From IMG/VR virus record IMGVR_UViG_3300005591_000005, positions 1 through 32,559 of that record: a stretch of 32,559 bases of DNA; one strand, 5' to 3'. The notes below the pieces were generated by a model that made no database searches, was not told the DNA's origin, and saw only the letters and a list, made by a program, of their open reading frames with translations. This document shows positions 21,990 through 30,603 of the stretch, one piece after another (within the stretch, counting starts at the first letter, position 1; the number at the start of each line of letters is the position of its first letter). A program made the position numbers and the translations under genes. This DNA comes from a virus.

Positions 21990-22619
21990 ATGGCTAGTTT
22001 TTTAGATTATGCAATTCCTGGAGGTCAATTAGCAGGAGGTCTTGCGCAATTATTAGGTTTTGGTAATGAAAATCCTGCTGAAGCGGCTCAACCTTATCTA
22101 GAAAAAATACCAGGCACAATTAAGCCTTATTATCAGCCTTATATTAATGCTGGCTCGAGTTCTATTCCTACACTTCAATCACAATTTAAACAATTAATTA
22201 ATAATCCTCAGCAATTACTTTCTAATTTTGGCCAAGGATACGAGAAATCTCCTGGGTATCAATTTAGTGTTGATCAAGCAACTAAAGCAGCGAATCAAGC
22301 TGCGGCTGCTGGAGGAATGGTTGGAAGTCCCGCAGAACAACAAGCATTAGCAGGTCAAATAACTGGTTTAGCTAATCAAGATTATTATAATTATTTAAAT
22401 AAAGTTCTTGGATTATATGGACAAGGGCTTCAAGGTTATGAAGGTCTTTATCAGGGTGGACTTACTTCTTCAAATGCATTGGCTAATTTATTGGCTGAAA
22501 ATCTTCAGAATCAGGCTGGATTGGCTTATGCAGGACAAGCAAATCAAAATCAAGCTAATGGTTCTGGATGGGGAAATTTATTTAGTGGACTTGCTGGTGT
22601 TGCAAGTAACTTATTTTAG
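21990..22619 (+). CDS. DNA-ejection (gp7-like) internal virion protein
   Basis: 209 residues, Ala/Gly/Gln-rich. The segment KPYYQPYINAGSSSIPTLQSQFKQLINNPQQLLSNFGQGYEKSPGYQFSVDQATKAANQAAAAGGMVGSPAEQQ matches a common phage DNA-transfer protein pattern (YY.PY..AG......P...F..SPGY.F....A..A....A..G...S). It ends with an Ala/Gly/Leu-rich tail. AGGA lies 9 bases before the ATG. Together with the next two genes it corresponds to the P22 gp7-gp20-gp16 set, which enters the host during ejection. Confidence 0.7.
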   Translation: MASFLDYAIPGGQLAGGLAQLLGFGNENPAEAAQPYLEKIPGTIKPYYQPYINAGSSSIPTLQSQFKQLINNPQQLLSNFGQGYEKSPGYQFSVDQATKAANQAAAAGGMVGSPAEQQALAGQITGLANQDYYNYLNKVLGLYGQGLQGYEGLYQGGLTSSNALANLLAENLQNQAGLAYAGQANQNQANGSGWGNLFSGLAGVASNLF

Positions 22620-22626
22620 GTGAATT

Positions 22627-23841
22627 ATGGCATTGATTAATTTCCCAATATTATCTCCAGAACAAGCATCTCCTTATACGAGCGGAATTAATAATGCTTT
22701 AAAGACGATGCTTTCTCTTAAGTATGCTCCGGCTCAGGCTGAAGCAGAGTTAGCATTAAAAAAAGCCCAAGCTCAACAAGCAGAAGCATTTTCTAAACTT
22801 CCTGGTGGATATCAATTACCTGGGGTAGCTGGTCAGGTTCAGGCAATAGATGCGATAGGAAAAGCCGTTGGATATGATAATCCTTTATATTTACAGGCTA
22901 AGAATGCATGGGAATTAGATCAACAAGCTCAACGTCAGAGTATGGCATATCAACAAGCTTTAACTCAGACGTTACCTCAAAGAATATTGACGACTCCAGG
23001 TAAATTAATTACCGAAGCCAATAGAACTGCTGAAACAGGAACTCCTGAGGTAAATCTTAATATATCTGAATCAAATCAAAAAAATAAGAGTCTTCCTCCT
23101 TTAACATCTTCTCAATTATTGAAATTGAGACAATATTATAATGATAATGGAATTATCGATCCATCTATTATGCCTGAAAATAAAGAATCACAAGTTCTTA
23201 ATCAACCAGACTCTATTCCATTGCCTTCATCTAAAAAAGGACTCGATTCAAAACAAATATATGATTTTTACCAATTACAGATTCAAAAGGGAGCTTCTAC
23301 ATCAGATGCACAAAAAAGAAATTTGTTTGCTAGTAACATTGAAAAAACTTTGAATTCAATTAATCCAGACGATTTGGTTAGATATTCTGGCGCAGGCGGA
23401 ACTACAAAAAGATTAATAGAAGAATATGCATTGGCGCCTTTTGGTAAAGAAAGTAAAGAATATGATTCATATGCAAACTCATTGAATGCTTCTGAATTAT
23501 TGGCAAAACAAGTTAGACAATTCTATGGAGATTCTATTCAGCCTGCGATGGCAAAGAAGATTGAAAAGTTAACAAATCCATCCACATGGAGCAACAATCC
23601 TAAGTTAGCTAAAGAATTATTTTTGAATTTCAAGAAGATACTCGAATCAGAAATGTCTACTTATAGAAATGCGATACAGAATGTTAAATCTTATCGAGGT
23701 GAAGAAGGAAAACAGACTGAATTAACACAAGATAAGGGGAAAAATATTCAAGTAAGAGATCCAAAAGGAAGAGTTTGGAATATTCCAGAAGATAAATTAT
23801 CAGAAGTTTTAAAAATTCAAGGTATGAGTAAGGTAGGATAA
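22627..23841 (+). CDS. Probable ejection protein (gp20-like position)
   Basis: 404 residues. The N-terminal part is Ala/Gln-rich and helical (ALKTMLSLKYAPAQAEAELALKKAQAQQAEAFSKLPGG). The middle is polar, and the C-terminus ends ...VRDPKGRVWNIPEDKLSEVLKIQGMSKVG, a short motif common at the ends of phage and prophage structural proteins. AGGTG precedes the ATG. It overlaps the next gene by one base. Identification as gp20-like rests on position and composition. Confidence 0.6.
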   Translation: MALINFPILSPEQASPYTSGINNALKTMLSLKYAPAQAEAELALKKAQAQQAEAFSKLPGGYQLPGVAGQVQAIDAIGKAVGYDNPLYLQAKNAWELDQQAQRQSMAYQQALTQTLPQRILTTPGKLITEANRTAETGTPEVNLNISESNQKNKSLPPLTSSQLLKLRQYYNDNGIIDPSIMPENKESQVLNQPDSIPLPSSKKGLDSKQIYDFYQLQIQKGASTSDAQKRNLFASNIEKTLNSINPDDLVRYSGAGGTTKRLIEEYALAPFGKESKEYDSYANSLNASELLAKQVRQFYGDSIQPAMAKKIEKLTNPSTWSNNPKLAKELFLNFKKILESEMSTYRNAIQNVKSYRGEEGKQTELTQDKGKNIQVRDPKGRVWNIPEDKLSEVLKIQGMSKVG

Positions 23842-25676
23842 TGGCTGACGAATATGATTTATCAAAATTTGGAGGTGCATTAGTATCTGAACCAGATGAA
23901 TATGATTTATCAAAATTTGGGGGAACTTTAGTTCAACAATCTTCTATCCCTAAAGAAAAATCTGAAGAAAATATAGGACAAAAATTAAGAAAAACTTTTG
24001 TAGAGCAAGCATCTATTCCATTGAATTTATTTGCTGGTATAGGACAAGGTTTAGCTAATATACCTATAGGATTAGCTGATATAGGTATTAGTGGTCTCAA
24101 TTTTATTCCAGGGATTAATCTTCCTAAGATTCATAAGTTAGAATCAGAACAAAAAGGATTACCTGGAATAGCTAGAAATTTAGGAGAGATTGCGGGCGAG
24201 ATAGGCGGATTAGGAATAGGTGGAAATTTAGCTAACGCCATAAAAAATATTCCAAGACTTCAAAAAGTTGCTCAATCTATTCCCTATAATGAATATATAG
24301 GTAGATTATTAAATAATGCCTTTACTAAAGGCGCTACAGCAGGCGCTATAGTTTCCCCTGAAGATCAATTAACTGGTGCTGCATTAGGTGGTATTACCGG
24401 AGGAACAGCAAGTGCATTGTCAAATTATCCAAAACTTCGTGCTGCATTAGGAGGAAGTTTAGGAAGCGCTATAGGATATCAAGCTGCAGGAATTCCTGGT
24501 GCTACTATAGGTGCATTAGGTGGTGGTTATTTAGGATATAAGCCAGGAGCAACTCAACGTCAATTAGAAACATTTTCAAATATAGCTAATCCAGAAGAAG
24601 CAAAGGCAGCAGAAGAAGCAGCACAAAGATTAGGATTAACTCAATATTCTATTGGTTCTTCAAGTGCAGATCCATTTATTAAACAAGCAGAAGCTCAATT
24701 AGGATTCACTAGAAAAGGCGCATATCGATTAAGAGAATTACAAGGAAAAACACAACAAGAACAAAAACAATCCCTTGATAGGTTATTTGGAGAAATAGCG
24801 CCAGAAAATTATCAGACTGAAGTTGTAACACCTTTATATGAAAAATCATTTAAAGATTCAATTTCTGATAGAGAAATGAATGAATTATTAAAAGATCCTT
24901 ATTTTGGAGGCAATAGAAAGAAAGGTAGTGGTGGATTAGTAAAATCAGTTTTAGATGAGCCTTCTAAATATGAAAGATTAAAAAATGTTCCTCTCAATAG
25001 CATAGAATTTATTGATGAATTAAAAGTGAAGTTAGATGGTGAATTAAATCAAGCAAAAGTTAAAAATGATACGGATAAAATAAGAGACTTAACAGAAAAG
25101 AGAGCTAAATTATTAGAATTTGCTGACAAAGCTAGTCCTGATTATGCTGCAGCAAGATATGCATCTCAAAAACAAATTACTAGAAGAGAATTAGAAGATG
25201 CAATTCGTAATGAGCCCACCGGACAAAATTTCTATAAATCATTTTTAGAAGATGAAAAAAGTTATAAAAATTTACGTTCAAAACTTTATGATAGAGATAA
25301 TCCTACGCAAGCATCTAAAGCACAACAAACATTAGATGATATGAGAAAGTCATTTAAAAATATATCAAATCCTTTAACTCAAACGGCTATTAGGACAGCA
25401 GGTGGTACTGAATTTGATCCACAACATTCAATATCCCATTATATAATTGATTTCATGCATAAATTATCATCTGGAAGAATGGATAAAGCAGGTATTGATA
25501 TTATTTCAAGTCCAATATACCAAGATAAATTACATCGAATAGCTCAAATAGAAGATAAAAAACGTCAAGCAATAGAATTTTCTAGATTAATGAATAATGC
25601 TTCTGTTGTAGGCGTTGAAAAAACTTTTGGTTCTTTATTATCTCAAGCACTACAGGAACAATTAGGAAATAAATAA
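23841..25676 (+). CDS. Large ejection protein (gp16-like position)
   Basis: 611 residues (P22 gp16 has 609). The start carries two copies of DEYDLSKFGG at about residues 3-12 and 19-28. A Gly/Ala/Ile-rich region at about 45-235 (GIGQGLANIPIGLADIGISGLNFIPG, LAGGITGGTASALSN-like stretches, GAALGGITGG) has glycine-zipper character that could enter the membrane. The C-terminal half is helical and charged. In P22 gp16 is the ejection protein that acts at the membrane. No lytic transglycosylase motif was seen. Confidence 0.65.
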   Translation: MADEYDLSKFGGALVSEPDEYDLSKFGGTLVQQSSIPKEKSEENIGQKLRKTFVEQASIPLNLFAGIGQGLANIPIGLADIGISGLNFIPGINLPKIHKLESEQKGLPGIARNLGEIAGEIGGLGIGGNLANAIKNIPRLQKVAQSIPYNEYIGRLLNNAFTKGATAGAIVSPEDQLTGAALGGITGGTASALSNYPKLRAALGGSLGSAIGYQAAGIPGATIGALGGGYLGYKPGATQRQLETFSNIANPEEAKAAEEAAQRLGLTQYSIGSSSADPFIKQAEAQLGFTRKGAYRLRELQGKTQQEQKQSLDRLFGEIAPENYQTEVVTPLYEKSFKDSISDREMNELLKDPYFGGNRKKGSGGLVKSVLDEPSKYERLKNVPLNSIEFIDELKVKLDGELNQAKVKNDTDKIRDLTEKRAKLLEFADKASPDYAAARYASQKQITRRELEDAIRNEPTGQNFYKSFLEDEKSYKNLRSKLYDRDNPTQASKAQQTLDDMRKSFKNISNPLTQTAIRTAGGTEFDPQHSISHYIIDFMHKLSSGRMDKAGIDIISSPIYQDKLHRIAQIEDKKRQAIEFSRLMNNASVVGVEKTFGSLLSQALQEQLGNK

Positions 25677-27538
25677 TGGCAACTAATCCAGATTATGTCT
25701 TATGTCCAGAATTACAAATGGTGTTTGTAAATAAAACCACTGGATTGCCATTAGTTGATGGTTCGATTGTTTTCTTTTCAGATTTAAATAGAACTGTTCC
25801 TAAAGATGTATTTGAACAATCTGGTTCTCCACCTAATTATACTTATACCAACATTGGTAATACTGTTACTTTAGGTGCAGCCGGAACTCCAACAGACGGA
25901 AGCGGGAATGATTTCTTAATTTATCTTTATCCATTTGATGCCAATGGGAATGTAGAATTATATTTCATACAAGTATTTGATTCCGGTGGAAATTTACAAT
26001 TCACTAGACAAGGAATCCCTCCTGGTGTACAGCAAGAAATTACTCCGGGAACTATTGATGATTTTAATAATCTAATTACGAATGGTTCATTCTTATTTAA
26101 TATTGGAACAACGGGTTCAATATCAACTGATACTACAGTATTGGCTCCAAGTGCATCTCAGGGATTAGTCCAGCCTGATTGGTATTTATCTAAGAATAAT
26201 ACAAGCGCGACAGATTCAGTTACATTCAATAAATTTTCATTGGGTTCAAATCCAGTGGCTGGAATTGTAACTCCTCTTTATTATCTAACTTATAATTGTT
26301 CGAATATTCCCTCCGGAGAAACATCAAAAAATATTATTTCTCCTATTGCGCAAGGTGTTAATAGTTTAGAAGGACAAACAGTTACGGTATCATTCGTTGC
26401 TAGAAGCATTAATTTAAATACTTTATCGATTAATTTTTTACAACATTTTGGTTCTGGCGGAAGTCCAAGCGCTGATGTTAATCTTAATGTACAAACATTT
26501 ACATTAACAAGTTCATTTGTTCAATATTCTGCAGTTGCTACAATCCCATCTACATCGGGAAAAACATTGGGTTCAAATGGGGATGATTATTTAGCATTTT
26601 ATTTTGGACTTCAATTAAATGCTATTAATACTACAGATATTTATAATGTTCAGGTTTTATTAGGTAATCAATCTAATGTAGCATATGTATATGAACCTCA
26701 AGATCAAGTAGCAGGAAAAGTATTTGTTCCTAGAACTGGAGATATAAGAATTAGTGTGAGGCCTGTTGCAGACCCAAATTGGGTCGCAATGAATGATGGG
26801 ACAATAGGCAATGTGAGTTCTAATGCGACGACTAGAGCTTATGGTGATACCTATAATTTATTTCAATTGATATGGAACAATGTAAGTAATATTTATGCGC
26901 CTTTGTATACTTCTGCTGGCGCTTTGGCTAGTCGTGGCGTTAGTTCATCTGCTGATTATGCCGCTAATAATGCAATAGCATTAACAAAAGCATTGGGTCG
27001 TATCATGTCTGGAGCAAATCCAAATGGAACACCTATTGTTAATAAAGTATTTACTCGTTCAACGAATGATTTAGTTATGGATGATACTTCATCATTTTTT
27101 CTAGGAACTCCTGTAACGGTTTCGAATGTGGGAGGTGCACTTCCAAGTCCATTAGTTGCGGCTACAACTTATTATGCAATCGTTATTAGTTCTACTCATA
27201 TTCAGGTAGCTACTACGAATGCAAATGCATTATCAGGAACTGAAATAACTTTAACGACTGCAGGTAGTGGAACTAATACAGTTTCAATCACGAGTCAAAC
27301 GACTGTTCAAGGTCAATATTTAGGGCAAGAATCTCATACACCTATTGTTGCAGAAATGGCTGCACATTCTCATACAGCATTAGTTAATTTGACAGGAAGT
27401 AGCCCAACATCGACAATACAAACGGAAGGTGCAGCTACTACGGCAAATCAATCAGGACTTATAGGTTCAACAGGTGGTGGTAGTCCTTTTAATATTATTC
27501 AACCAACTACGTATCAAAATATTTACATAAAATTATAG
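25676..27538 (+). CDS. Tail-fibre protein with collar-like C-terminal domain
   Basis: 620 residues. The N-terminus (MATNPDYVLCPELQMVFVNKTTGLPLVDGSIVFFSDLNR) is an adaptor type commonly found in phage tail fibres. The middle is beta-rich. From about residue 355 GDIRISVRPVADPNWVAMNDGTIG begins a tail-collar-like domain, with ...ALTKALGRIMSGANP and a closing EMAAHSHTALVNLTG...NIIQPTTYQNIYIKL. Such domains sit at receptor-facing tips. It overlaps the preceding gene by one base. It may be the main host-recognition protein. Confidence 0.8.
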   Translation: MATNPDYVLCPELQMVFVNKTTGLPLVDGSIVFFSDLNRTVPKDVFEQSGSPPNYTYTNIGNTVTLGAAGTPTDGSGNDFLIYLYPFDANGNVELYFIQVFDSGGNLQFTRQGIPPGVQQEITPGTIDDFNNLITNGSFLFNIGTTGSISTDTTVLAPSASQGLVQPDWYLSKNNTSATDSVTFNKFSLGSNPVAGIVTPLYYLTYNCSNIPSGETSKNIISPIAQGVNSLEGQTVTVSFVARSINLNTLSINFLQHFGSGGSPSADVNLNVQTFTLTSSFVQYSAVATIPSTSGKTLGSNGDDYLAFYFGLQLNAINTTDIYNVQVLLGNQSNVAYVYEPQDQVAGKVFVPRTGDIRISVRPVADPNWVAMNDGTIGNVSSNATTRAYGDTYNLFQLIWNNVSNIYAPLYTSAGALASRGVSSSADYAANNAIALTKALGRIMSGANPNGTPIVNKVFTRSTNDLVMDDTSSFFLGTPVTVSNVGGALPSPLVAATTYYAIVISSTHIQVATTNANALSGTEITLTTAGSGTNTVSITSQTTVQGQYLGQESHTPIVAEMAAHSHTALVNLTGSSPTSTIQTEGAATTANQSGLIGSTGGGSPFNIIQPTTYQNIYIKL

Positions 27539-27548
27539 GGAAATGATT

Positions 27549-27917
27549 ATGGCTAATGTCGATCCAATACAAACAACTAAATTTAATATGTATCGAGATC
27601 TTGCAGGATCACCTGCTTACGGTCCTCCTTTTGCTTATGATAGATTTGGCGTTAAATTAACAGCAAGTGCTGGCCAAAGTTTTACGGTTCCTTCCAATTT
27701 TCAAAATTGGGAAATTGCTTTTTCAATCGATCCAGGTACTCGTGTATTTGTTTGTGTAAACGGGACAGCGGCTGTATTTGGAGGAACAATAGGTACTGTT
27801 ACTTCTGAATTAAATCCACAGGTTAGATATGTTAATGGTGGTGATGTTATTAATATGATATCACCAGATAATCCCTATGTCGGAGTAACTTGTTATGCCT
27901 TACCCAACGCCTTATAG
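27549..27917 (+). CDS. Small virion protein after the fibre
   Basis: 122 residues from ATG 27549, with AGGG 8 bases upstream; the ATG at 27543 is too close. It is beta-rich (FGVKLTASAGQSFTVPSNFQNWEIAFSIDPGTRVFVCVNGTAAVFGG). No family recognised. The position after a collar-type fibre suggests a fibre-associated structural role. Its 3' end overlaps the next gene by 23 bases in another frame. Confidence 0.6.
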   Translation: MANVDPIQTTKFNMYRDLAGSPAYGPPFAYDRFGVKLTASAGQSFTVPSNFQNWEIAFSIDPGTRVFVCVNGTAAVFGGTIGTVTSELNPQVRYVNGGDVINMISPDNPYVGVTCYALPNAL

Positions 27918-28074
27918 TAGTTGGTTATTAGTTCATCCACTTTTAAATAGTCTTATTTATAATAATAATTCTATGAATATTTCACCGCCCCCTCCCACAG
28001 AATCTCTTATTATTACTGAGACGGGCGATTATATTATTACAGAAGTAACGAGTGATTTTATGATTACGGAATAG
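27895..28074 (+). CDS. Small protein with repeated (I/L)xTE motif, overlapping gene
   Basis: 59 residues; GGAG lies 9 bases before the ATG, inside the end of the previous gene. A hydrophobic N-terminal half (YSSWLLVHPLLNSLIYNN) and a Pro-rich stretch (PPPPTES) are followed by LIITETGDYIITEVTSDFMITE, where ITE recurs three times. Small phage proteins with a repeated L/ITE-G-D pattern are known in tail regions. Function unknown. Confidence 0.5.
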   Translation: MPYPTPYSSWLLVHPLLNSLIYNNNSMNISPPPPTESLIITETGDYIITEVTSDFMITE

Positions 28075-28092
28075 ATGTTCTACGTAGAACAT
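28075..28092. other. Perfect 18-base palindrome
   Basis: ATGTTCTACGTAGAACAT begins immediately after the stop of the 59-residue gene. It is fully self-complementary. A T-containing stretch (TTAATTTAGTTTTTAG) follows after a few bases, so a weak terminator or an RNase/protein site are both possible. Confidence 0.6.
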
Positions 28093-28129
28093 TAATATTA
28101 ATTTAGTTTTTAGTTAAAAGGATAGAACT

Positions 28130-28903
28130 ATGGCAGATGTTAAATTTAGTCAATTTGCAAGCGGTGGCGCTCAAGTAACAGGAGATATTGTTGTAGGATT
28201 GAGATCGGGTGTGAATACGCAATTTAATGCGACGCTTCCATTACCAACTACAGCTACAGCAGACCAAATTTTATTATCTGGAGCAAGTTCTGCGCCTAGT
28301 TGGAGCACAAGTACTTATCCGGCAACTAATGCAATAAACACACTTTTATATGCAAGCTCTGCAAATGTAATGTCTGCATTAGCAACGGCTGATAATGGTG
28401 TATTAACAACTGGTACAACTGGCACTCCAGTTATTACTGCGCTTTCATCAAATGGGCAGCTTATAATCGGTTCTGGCAGTGGAGCTCCAGCAGCTGCCAC
28501 CTTAACAGCAGGAACTGGCGTTATAATTTCTAATGGTGCGAATAGCATTACAATCTCATCAACTGGTGGTTCATTTGCATGGGTTGATGCAACATCTTCC
28601 ACACAAAGTTTAGCAGTCCAAACTGGTTATATAACTGATAATTCAGGAGGGGTCACTTATACATTGCCTGCTACGGCTTCTCTAGGGGATCAAATTAGGA
28701 TAATGGGGAAACAAACATCATGGACGATAGCTCAAAATGCTAATCAGCAAATTTTGGTCGGATCTTCTTCATCAACAGTAGGAACTGGAGGAAGTGTTGC
28801 ATCTACAAATTTAGGAGATTGTATATGGTTAGTATGTATTACTTCTGGAGCATCTACCGTATGGAGAGCTGAATCTTTGGTAGGAAATTTAACTGTCACT
28901 TAA
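28130..28903 (+). CDS. Tail-fibre-like protein with shared C-terminal module
   Basis: 257 residues, low in charge and rich in Ser/Thr/Ala/Gly. The N-terminus MADVKFSQFASGGAQVTGDIVVGLRSGVN is a common start for phage fibre proteins. Repeats of Gly/Thr-rich triple-helix type follow. From about residue 172 comes TYTLPATASLGDQIRIMG, TSWTIAQNANQQILVG, STVGTGGSVASTNLGDCIWLVCI, a module shared with the proteins at 21527 and 28922. AGGA lies about 7 bases before the ATG. Confidence 0.75.
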   Translation: MADVKFSQFASGGAQVTGDIVVGLRSGVNTQFNATLPLPTTATADQILLSGASSAPSWSTSTYPATNAINTLLYASSANVMSALATADNGVLTTGTTGTPVITALSSNGQLIIGSGSGAPAAATLTAGTGVIISNGANSITISSTGGSFAWVDATSSTQSLAVQTGYITDNSGGVTYTLPATASLGDQIRIMGKQTSWTIAQNANQQILVGSSSSTVGTGGSVASTNLGDCIWLVCITSGASTVWRAESLVGNLTVT

Positions 28904-28921
28904 ATAAAATGGACTTAACTA

Positions 28922-29812
28922 ATGGCTACTAATATAAATGCATGCGATCAAACAATAACGCAATATAATATACAAACTGGTGGCGCAAATAATTTACTTA
29001 ATAATGTTGCTCCATCAGCTACTTCTGGAGTTGCAGTTATTTCTCAGGGTTCTTCTTCTCAACCAGTATTCGGAACAGTAGTAGTTGCTGGTGGTGGGAC
29101 AGGCGCAACAACACCATCAGGGGCAAGAACAAATTTAGGTGCCGCTGCATCAGGCGCTAATTCTGATATCACTTCTTTAACTGGATTAACTGGAGCAATT
29201 CAAACTCCAACATCTATTAGTGTAGGTGGTGCATCGGTTCCTGTTGTTACTCTGACCTCAAATGCTGGGGGTGGAATATTACAACTTAGCGTAACTGGTG
29301 GTATATCCGCATATGTTGGAACTGCTAATAATATTCCATTACAACTATACACAGGTAATGTTGAAAGAGGTTTCATAGGAACTTCTGGGGGAATTGTTTG
29401 GGGAACTACTTCAAATACAGATGAAGGAACAGGAACTATTAATGTTTCTGGTGGTTATTATATTAATAATAATCCGATTAATGCTTTTGTCTGGAATAAT
29501 CTTGGTACAGCAACATCACAAACAATGGCCACAAATAATGGCTATTTTTCAAATAATTCAACTTTAATTACTTATACATTGCCTGCAACAGCGGCGGCAG
29601 GGACAACTTTTAGAGTAGCAGGATTAGGCGCTGGCGGGTGGAGTATTGTTTATAATTCTGGACAAAATATACAATTTGGTAATGTATCAACGACCACGAC
29701 TACCGGAAATTTATCTTCAGCTAATCAATATGATTGCGTTCATTTATTAACAACAGTTGCCAATACAACATTTGAAGTTATAAGCGTTCAAGGTAATCCA
29801 ACATACGTTTAA
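28922..29812 (+). CDS. Tail-fibre-like protein with GGTGATT repeat and shared module
   Basis: 296 residues. VVVAGGGTGATTPSGARTNLGAAASG is the classical fibre repeat (GGTGATT...ARTNLGA). The C-terminal 90 residues (LITYTLPATAAAGTTFRVAG, GGWSIVYNSGQNIQFGNV, TGNLSSANQYDCVHLLTTV) are the same module as in the preceding fibre-like gene and in the protein at 21527. No obvious enzymatic motif. Shine-Dalgarno is weak. Confidence 0.75.
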   Translation: MATNINACDQTITQYNIQTGGANNLLNNVAPSATSGVAVISQGSSSQPVFGTVVVAGGGTGATTPSGARTNLGAAASGANSDITSLTGLTGAIQTPTSISVGGASVPVVTLTSNAGGGILQLSVTGGISAYVGTANNIPLQLYTGNVERGFIGTSGGIVWGTTSNTDEGTGTINVSGGYYINNNPINAFVWNNLGTATSQTMATNNGYFSNNSTLITYTLPATAAAGTTFRVAGLGAGGWSIVYNSGQNIQFGNVSTTTTTGNLSSANQYDCVHLLTTVANTTFEVISVQGNPTYV

Positions 29813-29826
29813 AAGGAGCTTAAACA

Positions 29827-30441
29827 ATGAGTTCGAATAATGCGATTAATGCGCCATTACCATTTACAGTTGGTGATGGAGGAACTGGAAACACTACATT
29901 TACAGCCTATTCTGTATTATGCGCAGGAACTACTGCAACAGGAACATTTCAAAATGTATCTGGTTTAGGAGCATCAGGTCAAGTTCTTACGTCTAATGGT
30001 GCGAGCGCATTACCTACCTGGCAAGCAGCTGGATCAGGATCTGGAGCAAACATACAACAATTTACGAAAACTGGAATTGTTGGCACATCAACGGGACAGA
30101 CTCTATTATTTACAGTACCTTCTGGTGGTAGTTTCTATCTCATGGTTCCAACTTATGTAATTTTAACATCTTCCAGCGGAATTGTTGCAGGTCACTTCAT
30201 GACCTTTACTGTTGGAACAACTGCTGGAAGTTATGTAGATGTTATCCAGAATTCTGTAAATATTAGTAGTAGTGATTTAACGGCTTCAAATGATTACGTA
30301 CCAATAATAACTACGAGTGATACTACTGGTCCAGGAGTTACACCTGTCCCTACTGGTACTGGTATTTACATTAATATAACTGCAGGACAAGATGCAACAA
30401 CTTATGTATTCACATTAGTAATGCTTGGATTAATTTTTTAG
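29827..30441 (+). CDS. Tail-fibre-like protein with GGTG repeat
   Basis: 204 residues. The N-terminus MSSNNAINAPLPFTVGDGGTGNTTFTAYSVLCAGTTATGTFQNV with LGASGQVLTSNGASALPTWQA is a pattern found widely in phage tail fibres (GGTG.....YSVL.GGT...G....V...G..GQVL.SNG....PTW). The C-terminal part is hydrophobic and beta-rich (YVFTLVMLGLIF). AGGAG lies 9 bases before the ATG. The last gene before the DnaA-box cluster. Confidence 0.75.
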   Translation: MSSNNAINAPLPFTVGDGGTGNTTFTAYSVLCAGTTATGTFQNVSGLGASGQVLTSNGASALPTWQAAGSGSGANIQQFTKTGIVGTSTGQTLLFTVPSGGSFYLMVPTYVILTSSSGIVAGHFMTFTVGTTAGSYVDVIQNSVNISSSDLTASNDYVPIITTSDTTGPGVTPVPTGTGIYINITAGQDATTYVFTLVMLGLIF

Positions 30442-30603
30442 ATACATAAATAGGATTAATAAAATTATTGGTTTAAATAGAGATATATTTTAATAAAACT
30501 TATCCACAGAATTTGTTGATAAACATGTGGACATACAATATCTTTGGTTGATTAATATCATTATTAAAAATTGAATTTTAAATAAACAAAAAGGAACTTT
30601 AAA
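30442..30603. promoter_or_regulatory. DnaA-box cluster, candidate replication origin
   Basis: No gene here. A perfect TTATCCACA lies at 30500-30508, a one-mismatch TGTTGATAA at 30514-30522 and a two-mismatch TGTGGACAT at 30526-30534, spaced 14 and 12 bases. An AT-rich stretch (30460-30499) lies beside them and could unwind. The cluster sits between two tail-fibre-type genes. Activity is not proved. Confidence 0.5.

Noticed and set aside
28315-28602. 95-codon minus-strand open frame inside a fibre gene
   Set aside because: It is the shadow of a Thr/Ala/Gly-rich coding sequence, has no ribosome-binding site and crosses a clearly real plus-strand gene.
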